Position numbers and translations under genes: made by a program
Origin: Candidatus Methanogaster sp.
Lineage (GTDB): Archaea > Halobacteriota > Methanosarcinia > Methanosarcinales > Methanogasteraceae
Reading direction: 5' to 3'
Length of the DNA stretch: 50,027 nt
Assembly (NCBI GenBank): GCA_003194445.1
Contig: PQXF01000022.1
Location: 1-50,027, forward strand
Shown: one piece after another, positions 1 to 9,349 of the stretch
How positions within the stretch are numbered: the stretch's first letter is position 1
How the letters are laid out: each line of letters begins with the position of its first letter
Notes under the pieces: generated by a model
Database searches by the model: none
What the model saw: the letters and a program-made list of their open reading frames with translations, nothing else
What the model was told of the DNA's origin: nothing

Positions 1-209
1 AGTTATGAAACTGTCATTAAACTGATTGGTGGTACGACAACAAACAAAGGTCTGAGCGTGGCAGCACGCATAGATGAGCGAGAATATGAGAAAGGAATCA
101 AGTTTTCGGATGACGATATGGCGCAACTACAACTACAACCACACTCATTGCATCCTAAATGGAATTATTCTATATTATCAAGAGATTCTGGTGTGCGTGG
201 GAGGGGTTG
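1..209 (+). mobile_element. ISAzo13-type transposase, C-terminal fragment
   Basis: Frame 1 from base 1 reads SYETVIKLIGGTTTNKGLSV and continues to HPKWNYSI before a stop near 209. The TTT-KGL core, the G-I-K-S-D segment and the final WNY(T/S)I are what I know as the C-terminus of ISAzo13-family transposases. Bases 1-171 are about 90% identical to the reverse complement of 41122-41293, which shows that this is a repeated element. The fragment runs off the left edge, so the rest of the transposase may lie outside. The last ten or so codons after WNYSI lack homology to the second copy and are probably read-through into the interrupted neighbour. Confidence 0.85.
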
Positions 210-1048
210 ATTTCGATAGGTTATTTTTCGGCAGGCACTTAGTGTTTGTAGAAGGGAAGACCGAGATGGATTTATTGAAAATAATGGGGTGCCCTGAAAA
301 AATCATCATGGATTGTGGGGGGAAAACCAATATGCCCACTGAGATTAAAGTTTTAATGCCACCTTGCATGGATAATGATCCTAGGATGTTGATCCTTCGC
401 GACAAGGATGGTGGTGAAAACAACGTCAGCATTATCCAGAGTTTTGAACATCATATCAACAATCTCTTGAAAGAGTCGGAGACGCCACGCCAGACCTTTC
501 AACAACATCGGGATTTTGAAAACCTTTACACAATGGACGTTCCGGATGCGAACTTTCGTGCCGCTCTGCATATCGCAGCGCCTCCGAGTATTGAGGATCT
601 ATACGGGAAACAATTTGTCAGCGAAACAATAGATGGCTATATCCTTGCTCTTGCGATGAATGGGAATGTCCTGAAGGAATTTGCCAAACGTGCTAAAATT
701 ACGTCAAATGACATCAATCCGGAAGACGCATTGAGGTGGGCGGTTTGCAAAGGCGTTCCAGGAGTGGCTGATAAGGCAGAGATCACGTTTGATCAAACAA
801 AGGATTATCTCGGAGTCTATATGGCAATGTCAAAGTTTCTTACGGTGAAACGAAGCGAGAATGAGGATGTGTTCTCCGGCATAGTGATAAACATGGCTAA
901 AAAACATGCAAGAGATAAGTTTCAGGAGACTTTTCGTTCCGTCTCAACAGCTTTGAAATTTATAGAGATTGGACCAAAAATGGAAGATCGGGACGAATCT
1001 ACCGAGAAACGCCTTGAATCTCGACTAAGCCTGTCCGACAGACCTTAA
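191..1048 (+). CDS. TOPRIM-domain nuclease remnant (OLD-like), N-terminus lost
   Basis: The protein carries a TOPRIM signature. FFGRHLVFVEGKTE supplies the conserved glutamates, and LILRDKDGG about 50 residues later supplies the D-x-D pair. The LFF-x4-VFVEG context resembles the start of the TOPRIM half of OLD-family nucleases, which normally follows an ABC ATPase half. No ATPase part precedes it. The open frame extends back to base 74, but bases 1-171 belong to the transposase in another frame, so those residues are a shadow. The insertion seems to have removed the N-terminal half. The start is uncertain: GTG codons at 191 and 197 are the first candidates. The remaining 600 bases encode a mostly helical domain that I do not recognise. 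A 52-base gap separates it from the downstream ATPase gene. Confidence 0.55.
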   Translation: MCVGGVDFDRLFFGRHLVFVEGKTEMDLLKIMGCPEKIIMDCGGKTNMPTEIKVLMPPCMDNDPRMLILRDKDGGENNVSIIQSFEHHINNLLKESETPRQTFQQHRDFENLYTMDVPDANFRAALHIAAPPSIEDLYGKQFVSETIDGYILALAMNGNVLKEFAKRAKITSNDINPEDALRWAVCKGVPGVADKAEITFDQTKDYLGVYMAMSKFLTVKRSENEDVFSGIVINMAKKHARDKFQETFRSVSTALKFIEIGPKMEDRDESTEKRLESRLSLSDRP

Positions 1049-1100
1049 TGTAGATCGTCTAACAGATAGGGATATCATCAGATTTATAGAGGGATGAAAC

Positions 1101-2441
1101 ATGATCGAACGATTGATTCTGAGCAGTTTCCGGGGCATTCGGAAAGGTGCTATCAAGGACATGGGGAAGATTAACCTCCTTGTTGGTCCGAACAACAGCG
1201 GGAAGACTGTTATTTTAGAGGCGCTCTACTGGCTGTCTGTGAGCGGCAGGGCGTGTGGGCTGGATGCGGACACTCTTTCGGAACTAAAGGATGAAGATGG
1301 CTTATCACGTCGGGGTCGGGATGCTTTTGTTCCTATAGGAAAGGATCTGTTGGGCTTTCCTCCATGCCCCCGTATCTGGGAACGGCACGGCAAGTTGGAA
1401 TCATGGGGAGAAGCACCGGGGTCTGTGGGGGCTGGTGCACTGACTTACAATATCCAGCATCTGAAGGAAGACGATCCCTTTAAAACATTCAAACTCATCT
1501 CACCGCCGGCAGAGGGGATCAGAGACACTGAAAAATTCGATGAAGATACGTTAAAAACCATCGGCGTCTTCGCACTGGACGACCCGGAGGGCATGAGTGA
1601 CGTTCTGGCGCATTATCTTCCGGACCTGTATCCGAATGAATTCTCTTCCGATGAGAACATGCACAGACGCTTTGCCTTTACATGGTATCCGGATTTCATC
1701 CACTGGGGTAAGAGCCTTGGTGCGTGGGGCGCGGAAGGAACGGTGGCGGATGCGGATTGTGCGCTCTTCTTTGATTTTCATGCAACAGGCGATCAATTCA
1801 GACCCGCGTTTGGGAGCGCGATACACAATGTTATCGACTGGCGTGACCAGTTGACCGGTTTATTTGGCGCGGTATTCGACAGTGCAGTTGGCACCGGTGA
1901 GTTCAGAGTCGAGATCGGGCAGCGTCATTATCCTTCGCCTCTGATAGAGGGTGCTGTTGAGGTTAGGGGAAAAGGAACGATCCCGATCGATGATTTCGGA
2001 GATGGTGCACGACATGCGTTTAAGGTGCTGGCAGGACTCGTGTTACTTGCGGATCGGTGCAAGGATGGGCGAGAAGGGATATTTCTCTGGGAGGATCCTG
2101 AGCTTTTCATGCATTCGAAGAGTCTGTGCCGGCTGATCAAGGAGGTCTTGGATATCGTCAAGGACAAACCGATTCAGGTCTTCATCTCGACGCAGAGTCT
2201 GGATGTTCTGGCATATATGGCGACGATGATGGAAGATGAGATATGTAATAGGAATGATGTTCGTACATACACTCTTGGTTTGGGTGATGATGGTGTGTTA
2301 GATGCGAGTAAGTTCAGGGGACGTGAGTTGAACGATTGGCTGCGATCGGGATATGACCCACGCCTACTGGATGTTTCGAAAGATAACCGTGTTCTGATAT
2401 GGCATCTCAAAGCGGAGGATGAGGGGGAGTTGCTGTGGTGA
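1101..2441 (+). CDS. ABC/AAA-type ATPase heading a type III CRISPR operon
   Basis: This 446-residue protein belongs to the SMC/OLD-like ATPase class (AAA_15/AAA_21 type). Walker A is GPNNSGKT (29-36) after an FRGIRK segment. A Walker B-like stretch is GIFLWEDPELFMH (about 326-338), with acidic E-D-P-E residues. FISTQS (about 361) sits where related ATPases carry the switch histidine or serine. No coiled-coil hinge or TOPRIM domain is fused. A purine-rich ribosome-binding site (about 1089-1096) precedes the ATG. The stop overlaps the start of the next gene, whose product supplies a TOPRIM-like domain. Split ATPase plus TOPRIM pairs occur in defence systems such as PARIS and some retron effectors. 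Its coupling to csx11/cmr genes suggests it works with the CRISPR complex, but that is inference. Confidence 0.8.
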   Translation: MIERLILSSFRGIRKGAIKDMGKINLLVGPNNSGKTVILEALYWLSVSGRACGLDADTLSELKDEDGLSRRGRDAFVPIGKDLLGFPPCPRIWERHGKLESWGEAPGSVGAGALTYNIQHLKEDDPFKTFKLISPPAEGIRDTEKFDEDTLKTIGVFALDDPEGMSDVLAHYLPDLYPNEFSSDENMHRRFAFTWYPDFIHWGKSLGAWGAEGTVADADCALFFDFHATGDQFRPAFGSAIHNVIDWRDQLTGLFGAVFDSAVGTGEFRVEIGQRHYPSPLIEGAVEVRGKGTIPIDDFGDGARHAFKVLAGLVLLADRCKDGREGIFLWEDPELFMHSKSLCRLIKEVLDIVKDKPIQVFISTQSLDVLAYMATMMEDEICNRNDVRTYTLGLGDDGVLDASKFRGRELNDWLRSGYDPRLLDVSKDNRVLIWHLKAEDEGELLW

Positions 2442-3235
2442 GTGTGGCAGTCTATGCTGAAGGACCTACCGAGTGGCTTGTAGCACGTAAACTCTGGAAA
2501 AGGAAAATTCTTAATGGAATGGGTTTTTTAGGAGCTGAAGAACGCCAGCCCGGAGACCTGATTGTAGGAGGAGGGGTCGACACATTCTTGAAGAATCTCT
2601 TTAGTATAGATCGTGCCAGTAGCGAAAGAGGTGTTTTAATAAGAGATCGTACCCCATTTGATAGAGTTCTGTTGATGTTCGATCAGGAACAGATGCCTAA
2701 TCTCGAGAAGTATGTCAAATCCAAGATAGAGACACATCTTCGAGAAATTGGAATTGTTTCCAACTTCGATAAGGCTGATGACGAAATTCCCAACGTTTTT
2801 ACTGGGAATATCCAAACACTTCCAGTTGCCATCCATGTGGCTAATCATGATGGAATGACTTATAAGAAAGGTCCCGATCTTGATGGAAACAGAGATTTTG
2901 ATGGATATATCGTAGAGTTGTTGCAGAATTTAGAAGACGATCCAATAGGCGTTTCGATTGTGCAGAGAATGCTCAAAGAAACGCATCAAGAAAAGGTGAA
3001 GGTGATGCATCAGATCGGTAATCAGAAAATCCCCGATTTGATGAAAGATGACCAGTTGCCAATCAAACGTTCCAAAACCATTCTTTATTCCCACATCACC
3101 GCTATGCAGATTGGCAAATCTCACGTCCACTTTTCTGAGAAAGTGGTGGAGGAATCCGACGAGGACAATCTGCGCACGGTTTTCAAATCTCTGATCGCCG
3201 CATGGGATTCGCTGAAAAGGGAGGATGACGTATGA
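2435..3235 (+). CDS. TOPRIM-like protein (DUF4276-like), partner of the ATPase
   Basis: The N-terminus VAVYAEGPTEWLVARKLW has the E-G-x-T-E motif (E9, E13) of TOPRIM-like DUF4276 proteins. VLLMFDQEQ (D83, E85) occupies the place of the D-x-D motif, with the second aspartate replaced by glutamate. Length is 266 residues. The start is GTG at 2435 or 2438, within the ATPase stop region and after a GAGGGGGAG ribosome-binding site at 2421-2429. The end overlaps the following RAMP gene by ATGA. By analogy with ATPase/TOPRIM defence pairs it may be the nuclease arm of a two-component effector. The altered acidic pair means activity cannot be assumed. Everything after residue 100 is unfamiliar to me. 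Confidence 0.6.
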   Translation: MVSVAVYAEGPTEWLVARKLWKRKILNGMGFLGAEERQPGDLIVGGGVDTFLKNLFSIDRASSERGVLIRDRTPFDRVLLMFDQEQMPNLEKYVKSKIETHLREIGIVSNFDKADDEIPNVFTGNIQTLPVAIHVANHDGMTYKKGPDLDGNRDFDGYIVELLQNLEDDPIGVSIVQRMLKETHQEKVKVMHQIGNQKIPDLMKDDQLPIKRSKTILYSHITAMQIGKSHVHFSEKVVEESDEDNLRTVFKSLIAAWDSLKREDDV

Positions 3236-4674
3236 AACACGAATTCCACGCCCAGTACAGCCTCGCGCTCCAGCCGGACTTTGCCCAGCAGGAAGCTGTG
3301 AACTACCTGACCGATGCGCCAAAGCAGCCGCCGAAACACTGGGACGACCTTGGTGACGTCACCGACCCAGCCGCCCGCATCCGGCTGCTGGCGCAGGCGA
3401 TTCTAACGCCGTACAAGGACTATGCCCGCGTCGGAACTCATAGGACACAGGGCGGATTGTTGCACGCTATAAATCTGAAGATTCCGGATCGGTTCTTCGA
3501 GCAGCAATCCGAGGGCTTCCTTGCGCCGCTCAAGCTTGACCCCACCCTCCCGGACATTACGCTCTTCCCGAGAGGCTCGTGGGCGATCAGTTTCAAATTC
3601 AAACTGCAGAAGCCGTATCTCAGCAAGGACGACACCGACTTCTACATACTCGACAATCCTGTCAGGAAGGAGTGGGTCTTTCAGGTGCCCTACATCGCAC
3701 CGAGCCAGTGGAAGGGTGCGCTGCGTGCCGCGATGGTCAGGCAGCTCGTAGAAGAATCAGGCTCGTTGTCTGATGAGGAGTTTGCGATCCTACGTTTTCG
3801 TCTCACGCTTTTATTTGGCGATGAAAAGGGGGAAGAACCGGGCGTGATAAAAGATTTAGCTAAATATCTCGATGGTGCAAAATCAACCGAGGCATCCCAC
3901 CGTTATCGGCAGGAGGTCCGTAAGCATTTCCCAACCAAAGATGACGAATCCGAATCATTTCCGCACCACGCAGGCAATCTCCACTTCTATACGACATACT
4001 TCACCAAAATCAGCATGGAGGTGATCAATCCTCACGATCGTGAAACTGGTGCAGGCACACTGCCGATCTATTTCGAGAGCGTGCCGGCTGGTGCAGACGG
4101 GGTGTTCACACTACTCTACGTTCCGGTTGACTGTATTGGCATCAAGGATGATGCTGAGACTGAAAAACAGTCTGCTGAGATGTTGTGCCTGGTTGCCGAG
4201 GGTGTGGAGGCGATGCTCGCCGAGTACGGATTCGGCGCAAAGACGAGCAGCGGGTTTGGGACGGCAGGAGACGGTGTGGAAGATGGTAGGGTGGTTTCCA
4301 ATGCAGAATGGGCTAATGATCTTCCTGAGCCGGAGGTGGCTGCACCTGAGCCGCCGGATGAGAAGTATCTCAAGTATCTCGATGATAGCATGGTGAGAGT
4401 GGATGTCCGTGGAGATGACGGGAAGCCGATGAGAATTGCGGAATATGGAAGAAGAGTACATGAAGGAAGAAATCCGGTAGATGGTGGAAGTCAATCTGAG
4501 TACAGGAAGTTTATGCGATGGTATGTCGCCCATGGCAAGGCGTGGCAGAAGAATCATCAGAGAGACGCGGCTCCCGCTGAATCGCCGGGGTGGGGGTTCA
4601 AGAGCCTCAACGGACTTGTGAAGCAGACACAGGAGCTTGTCAAGAAGTTGAAGAAGATGGAGGGATCGGATTGA
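3232..4674 (+). CDS. RAMP-superfamily Cas protein (Cas7/Cmr1/Cmr6-like)
   Basis: Two RAMP signatures are visible. APSQWKGALR with a following LLFGDEKGE (about 155-205) matches the substrate-loop helix and LFG motif of Cas7-type RAMPs. The glycine-rich loop GFGAKTSSGFGTAG lies at about 333-346. At 480 residues it is longer than Cmr4 or Csm3; the first 100 residues and the charged helical tail (LVKQTQELVKKLKKMEGSD) are additions. ATG at 3232 overlaps the upstream stop by four bases. Its own TGA overlaps the TTG start of csx11. It is likely a backbone subunit that binds crRNA or caps the complex. I cannot say which canonical Cmr subunit it replaces. Confidence 0.8.
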   Translation: MKHEFHAQYSLALQPDFAQQEAVNYLTDAPKQPPKHWDDLGDVTDPAARIRLLAQAILTPYKDYARVGTHRTQGGLLHAINLKIPDRFFEQQSEGFLAPLKLDPTLPDITLFPRGSWAISFKFKLQKPYLSKDDTDFYILDNPVRKEWVFQVPYIAPSQWKGALRAAMVRQLVEESGSLSDEEFAILRFRLTLLFGDEKGEEPGVIKDLAKYLDGAKSTEASHRYRQEVRKHFPTKDDESESFPHHAGNLHFYTTYFTKISMEVINPHDRETGAGTLPIYFESVPAGADGVFTLLYVPVDCIGIKDDAETEKQSAEMLCLVAEGVEAMLAEYGFGAKTSSGFGTAGDGVEDGRVVSNAEWANDLPEPEVAAPEPPDEKYLKYLDDSMVRVDVRGDDGKPMRIAEYGRRVHEGRNPVDGGSQSEYRKFMRWYVAHGKAWQKNHQRDAAPAESPGWGFKSLNGLVKQTQELVKKLKKMEGSD

Positions 4675-7600
4675 TCAATAATCCGAAGGAACTTACAAAG
4701 TTCAGGGATGTGCTGTTGCTGAGCCAGACGGGTTCTTTATTACACAACCTTGGAAAGGCCACAAGGCGATTTTTTGAGTGGCAGATAAACAGGGATATGG
4801 GGTCAGCTCCGCGATTTAAGTATCAACATATTCTACATCTGATCGGGACAGATTATTTCGATTTCACAAATGACCTGCCCAATCTGTGCATAGATCTTCA
4901 GGAGACCGAAAATCAGAATATTTTGGATAGTAAAACCGTTAATGCATTGACGAAACGATCATTCAGTTTACCTGGTCCCTTCGATGATCGTTCTTACCGA
5001 CCAGGGGACATGATTGAGTATCTGGGTCAGGGTAAATTAGAAGATGACAAGTCCCTATATGGAAGTAGTGGTAGATATATAATCAGGATATTTCCAAATG
5101 GCTCTCGCCTCACGCATCTCATGAACCGCGCCCACCGCGGTGCTTCCGGCGGTGAAAAGCAAGATATCTATGCTGTTGGACAGACCGACTCAAATCACCT
5201 GTACCGAGCCACACCATTTGGATGGGAGTCGAGAGCTCCTACTTTGATTGGTATCGACGATCACAAGCAAGAGATTGAGAAGATCATTCAGAATCATCTT
5301 GGATCTGCTAGTACACCGCTGGATTTCGATAACTTTGCCAACAAACTTCTCCGCCCCCATTTGGAGGCAATCATCGCTGATACGCAGCATCCTCTCAACG
5401 ATGTTACGGTCTGGGACATCGGACACAGTGGAATGGCGTTCTTGCTTACGCAGGCCATTGGACTGATGGCACAGGGGCGATCCATTGATCACGATGAATT
5501 GGCGAACATGGAGACTGAGAATACTCTTTTCTGGCGCGTGTTAAGCATACGACTGGATGGGTTGAGGTATCTGGAGGGTGCTTCTTCATTGGCTGATCTG
5601 CGAGTGCGCTACCGTTTGCTCCAAGAATCCATGGATCGTGTCCGTAGTGCTTTAGAGGGTATGCCCGTAGCAATTGAAGTATATAGAGATGAAAATGGAA
5701 GTTTTTACATCTTTCCTGATCTCCCTGATGAACATTCGCTTACCCGAAGTGTGTGGAAGGTTCTACAATCTAAACTTGCTGTTGATGGAGTTGCTCTAAC
5801 CTGGTCACTGTCTGGACAACTGGTCAATCACCCCAAGGATGCAGGAAAGTACATAGGCGAGTATATTTGCAAGCAGATCAACAACGAAAGCGAACTTCCT
5901 GACTCTCATGATCTGGTAGCATACACCACTCCCTGGTGGACTGCTACGAAGAAAGAGATATGTGTGGTATGTGGTATACGACCGCAGGGATATGGTGCTG
6001 ACCAGATACAGAACTATCTTAGGAACCCCAAGCATTATTCCGACAAAGCCGAGCTTCGAAAGCTCTGTTGCTTTTGTATGGATAGGCGGCGTGGCGTAGC
6101 AGAACGATGGGTTAATCGAGGTCTCCAAGACTCTACGGTATGGATCGACGAAGTGGCTGATGAGGCTGGACGGGTGGCATTAGTGGTGGGGCAGTTCAAT
6201 CTTCAGAACTGGGGAATGTGGTATCCTAAAAAAATAGATGGCGCTGCTTTAACGGTGGAAACCCACTTAAAAATACAAAACGTTGGAGATACTTTGGAGA
6301 ATGGTGATGGGGTTGCCATAAGGCGCCAAGGGAGTCACTATTTTGAATGGGATATGGAAAAAAAAGTGCTTGTAGGACGGACGAAAGTAGATAGTATTCC
6401 AAAATTTAAACAAGAAAAGTTCCCCTCTTTAAACAAAGCAGTTGATACTATCGAATGTGAAGGAACTGATTACAGGATAGTGCTATGCGAACCACATGGA
6501 AAAACCATAAATCAGGAACACACTATAATCGGTTTCCAATTCCTCGCTGAAAATGAACATGCATTGGTGACAGTTGGTCAAAGAGCCGCCAGAAAAATAG
6601 AAGATCTTTTTTTGTGGGGTAATGATAGTAAGTGGTTTGCAGTAACTGGGTGTCTAAATGTCTATGAATGCCCGGATTTCGATGAACTGGCAGAGTCACA
6701 ATCCTTCGCCCGCATCCGCCGCGTCTGGGAGACTACCAGATACTTCTGGCAGGACATCCTGCCGACAGACCAGGAAGCAGAAATAAGCGAATCTGTTTGC
6801 GGCAGGGAGCTTGATCGCGATACACCTGGACCCCACAGACTGGAGATCAGCGGAGGCATGATCCCAAAGAAACCCAACGACACTCCTGGTCCCTATCACG
6901 CATACACACTCAGTCTCGGAAACACCAAGCTCAGCGTGGTCTGGGACCCGAAGAACCAGCGATTCACCACCGCCCACAACCTCAAGTATCTTGCCGAATC
7001 GACACGACTGGGAATAGACGTCGAAGGCTGGCTTAAAACCCGTGACGGACAGAAAATCGAGATTGAAGAACCCACGGGCTACGGCTCCCAGAACAAGATA
7101 TGGGGCATGATCAGGATAGATGCTGATGCCGTAAAACCAATTCCCGACAGCACCTACACCCCCGCGATCCCAATCCTCGCCGAGCCCCGCACCTTCATGG
7201 CTCTCGTGCCCGCGGATAAAGCCCTGGACGTCGTTGCCGCGATAAATGAGAAGTACGAGCGTGAGATGGGTAAGGTGCGCAACCGGCTGCCTCTGCACAT
7301 GGGTGTTGTCTTTGCCCCGTACAAGACGCCGCTTCGAGCCGTAATGGACGCGGGACGACGAATGCTTAAGCAGAAAGCATCTGCAGAGGGTGCTGTGAGC
7401 TGGGAAGTCACAGAGAAGGAATGCTTCGACGCGGATGCCGGATCGCTACCCGAAGCTCTGCGCAATGACCCGCACTTCGCCGCATACGTCCGCCTCGAAC
7501 TCGAACTGATCCGTGGTGGTCGCAGTGCAGTCTGGCATGTGCCGTTGCGGATGGGTGACGGTAGCACACCTGACTGTTGGTATCCGTACGTCTTTGTGAA

Positions 7601-8231
7601 GCACGACAGAGATGGAAATCCTCCTGACGGACGCAAACGAATGTTCGAGGCGCCCTGCCCCTGGAACGAGAACAAGCCCACACGGCTTGTTCATGCAGAA
7701 GACCTGCGGTGCCGGTATGTCGATGAAAACGGAAATAAGAAAGCCGGTGACACGATCTACTTCACCCCGGCAACGGTGGACTTCCAGTGGCTGGACACGA
7801 GCGGACGCCGCTTCGAGATCGCTTACGACAACAACGGTGGCCGCCTGAAGATCCCGCGGCGCCCATATCTCCCAAACGAGTTTGAGACCCTTCAAAAGAT
7901 ATGGGGTACCCTCTCTGACCATCTCACATCCACCCAGATCCATGCGTTTCGAGAGATGATCGGGACGAAGCGTGAGGAGTGGGGGATTTCCGAAGAGAGC
8001 AGAGGGGAATCCGAAACATTCAGACAGTTCTGCCGCGATGCAATCACTAACATCGAGTGGAAGAAGTGCAATGGCAAATACCCCTGGAAAAGAGATGCGG
8101 GCATATCCAAGCATGACTGGCTGGATGCGTGGGCAGACTACGCAGTCCGCGGCTGGTTGGACGATACAATCGAACTGTACATGCAGATCATGAAAGAAAA
8201 ACCGAAATACGAAAAGGAGCGATCGCCATGA
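4671..8231 (+). CDS. csx11: Csx11-type Cas10 large subunit lacking GGDD
   Basis: The product is about 1186 residues. I choose the TTG at 4671, which overlaps the RAMP stop (TTGA) behind a GATGGAGG ribosome-binding site; an upstream in-frame ATG at 4590 would lie inside the RAMP gene. In order I see: an HD-like region with LLHNLGK (His25-Asn26, so HN rather than HD) and DIGHSGMAFLLTQAI; a palm-1 segment EVYRDENGSFYIFPDL (about 336-351); zinc ligands CVVC (431-434) and CCFC (466-469); DEVADEAGRVALVVGQF (about 493-509), which I associate with Csx11; and palm-2 with ILAEPRTFMALVP (835-847) where GGDD should be, followed by LHMGVVFA (875). The cyclase motif is absent, so cyclic-oligoadenylate synthesis is not expected. 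It should be the large subunit of a Cmr-like effector. The family name is from memory and unverified. Confidence 0.85.
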   Translation: MINNPKELTKFRDVLLLSQTGSLLHNLGKATRRFFEWQINRDMGSAPRFKYQHILHLIGTDYFDFTNDLPNLCIDLQETENQNILDSKTVNALTKRSFSLPGPFDDRSYRPGDMIEYLGQGKLEDDKSLYGSSGRYIIRIFPNGSRLTHLMNRAHRGASGGEKQDIYAVGQTDSNHLYRATPFGWESRAPTLIGIDDHKQEIEKIIQNHLGSASTPLDFDNFANKLLRPHLEAIIADTQHPLNDVTVWDIGHSGMAFLLTQAIGLMAQGRSIDHDELANMETENTLFWRVLSIRLDGLRYLEGASSLADLRVRYRLLQESMDRVRSALEGMPVAIEVYRDENGSFYIFPDLPDEHSLTRSVWKVLQSKLAVDGVALTWSLSGQLVNHPKDAGKYIGEYICKQINNESELPDSHDLVAYTTPWWTATKKEICVVCGIRPQGYGADQIQNYLRNPKHYSDKAELRKLCCFCMDRRRGVAERWVNRGLQDSTVWIDEVADEAGRVALVVGQFNLQNWGMWYPKKIDGAALTVETHLKIQNVGDTLENGDGVAIRRQGSHYFEWDMEKKVLVGRTKVDSIPKFKQEKFPSLNKAVDTIECEGTDYRIVLCEPHGKTINQEHTIIGFQFLAENEHALVTVGQRAARKIEDLFLWGNDSKWFAVTGCLNVYECPDFDELAESQSFARIRRVWETTRYFWQDILPTDQEAEISESVCGRELDRDTPGPHRLEISGGMIPKKPNDTPGPYHAYTLSLGNTKLSVVWDPKNQRFTTAHNLKYLAESTRLGIDVEGWLKTRDGQKIEIEEPTGYGSQNKIWGMIRIDADAVKPIPDSTYTPAIPILAEPRTFMALVPADKALDVVAAINEKYEREMGKVRNRLPLHMGVVFAPYKTPLRAVMDAGRRMLKQKASAEGAVSWEVTEKECFDADAGSLPEALRNDPHFAAYVRLELELIRGGRSAVWHVPLRMGDGSTPDCWYPYVFVKHDRDGNPPDGRKRMFEAPCPWNENKPTRLVHAEDLRCRYVDENGNKKAGDTIYFTPATVDFQWLDTSGRRFEIAYDNNGGRLKIPRRPYLPNEFETLQKIWGTLSDHLTSTQIHAFREMIGTKREEWGISEESRGESETFRQFCRDAITNIEWKKCNGKYPWKRDAGISKHDWLDAWADYAVRGWLDDTIELYMQIMKEKPKYEKERSP

Positions 8232-9349
8232 GCACAAAACCAAATTTTCAGACGCATCGCTACCTGCTCCAGACCATTGATCCGGTTCACATCGGGACCG
8301 GTGGGATGCGCCTCGGGCGGGTGGATAACAGCATCGTGCGGGAGCCTGGAACCAGACTGCCAAAGATACCCGGAACGAGTCTGAGCGGCGCAATCCGGCA
8401 TTACGCGGCATATCGCTACGGCAAAAGGGACTGCGCAGGCCAGGCCGGACATTGTGGCAGACCCACCTGCCCGATCTGCTACACATTCGGGAGCATCTCC
8501 GGGGAGGGGGAGCAGCAAAAATCCTTTGCTGGCGTTGTCTCCATCGGTGATGCTCGCATCCTCCTCTTTCCAGTCTACTCGATGGCTGGACCGGTGTGGG
8601 TGACGAGCCCTTCCGCGCTGGAAGACCTCAGCATCAAGGGTCAGACTGTGAGCAAAGATAAGGCCAAGGTGGCATCGGGTCTGATCACACATGAGTATCT
8701 TAATCTGGGATGGCTGATGGTTGCGAAAGAGAGTGGGCATTTGGAACTGGACGGACTTTCCGATTTACCGGATCCGGTCAGAAAACGCATCGTTTTAGTA
8801 TCTGATAAGGTCTTCTCGCAGGTGGTGAACAGCAACCTGGAGGTGCGTACATCGGTTTCCATCGATCCGGAGACTGGCGCCGCAAATAAGGGTGCCCTCT
8901 TCACGTACGAGGCAATTCCCCGCGCTGCGTTCCTGTGGATGGATGTAGTGGTGGATGATTACCGAAGGGCGTTTCCTGCGTACGATGAGCTTGAGGGGTG
9001 GAAAAAAATCCTGGATGATGCCAAAGCCAGTGATGCGGGTGTCTTCGATATCCTGAACAGGATTGGAGGTTTCTTACGTAAATACGCTGCTCCCGTGAAT
9101 AACAAATCTGGCGACTACGAGAAAGACTTTGGAAATGCCAGAGTTAAAATGTTAGGGTATATTCAGGAAGAGAAAACGCAATACAAGGCGGCAACTCTTC
9201 GCGACAAGAGGTGGAAAAATGCAGAAACTGATACTCCGGCCGACGTCGTCACCGCAGGACTGGAATGGGCCGAGCATCTTGGCATCGGTGGAATGGGCAC
9301 GAGAGGGTTCGGGCGCATCCGGATGATAAACTGCCACAAGGTGGGATGA
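8228..9349 (+). CDS. cmr4: Cmr4-type Cas7 backbone subunit
   Basis: This 373-residue protein shows the Cmr4 pattern: VHIGTGGMRLGRVDNSIVRE followed by LPKIPGTSLSGAIR near the N-terminus and a glycine-rich GIGGMGTRGFGRIRM near the C-terminus. Asp33 (in RVDNS) lies where Cmr4 carries the aspartate that cuts target RNA, so backbone slicing may be retained (inference). CGRPTCPIC at about 77-85 is a cysteine cluster, perhaps zinc-binding. It is longer than usual Cmr4. ATG 8228 overlaps the csx11 stop (ATGA), which settles the start over an earlier in-frame ATG at 8129 inside csx11. Confidence 0.88.
   Translation: MSTKPNFQTHRYLLQTIDPVHIGTGGMRLGRVDNSIVREPGTRLPKIPGTSLSGAIRHYAAYRYGKRDCAGQAGHCGRPTCPICYTFGSISGEGEQQKSFAGVVSIGDARILLFPVYSMAGPVWVTSPSALEDLSIKGQTVSKDKAKVASGLITHEYLNLGWLMVAKESGHLELDGLSDLPDPVRKRIVLVSDKVFSQVVNSNLEVRTSVSIDPETGAANKGALFTYEAIPRAAFLWMDVVVDDYRRAFPAYDELEGWKKILDDAKASDAGVFDILNRIGGFLRKYAAPVNNKSGDYEKDFGNARVKMLGYIQEEKTQYKAATLRDKRWKNAETDTPADVVTAGLEWAEHLGIGGMGTRGFGRIRMINCHKVG

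Noticed and set aside
74-190. N-terminal 39 codons of the open frame containing the TOPRIM remnant
   Set aside because: These bases encode the transposase C-terminus in another frame, shared with the copy at 41122-41293, so this translation is a shadow.
4590-4670. Upstream ATG start for csx11
   Set aside because: It would place 27 residues inside the RAMP gene with no family match; the TTG at 4671 has a good ribosome-binding site and a stop overlap like the other genes of the operon.
7446-8486. 346-codon open frame on the minus strand
   Set aside because: It lies entirely antisense to csx11 and cmr4, has no recognisable domain, and is explained by the composition of the coding strand.
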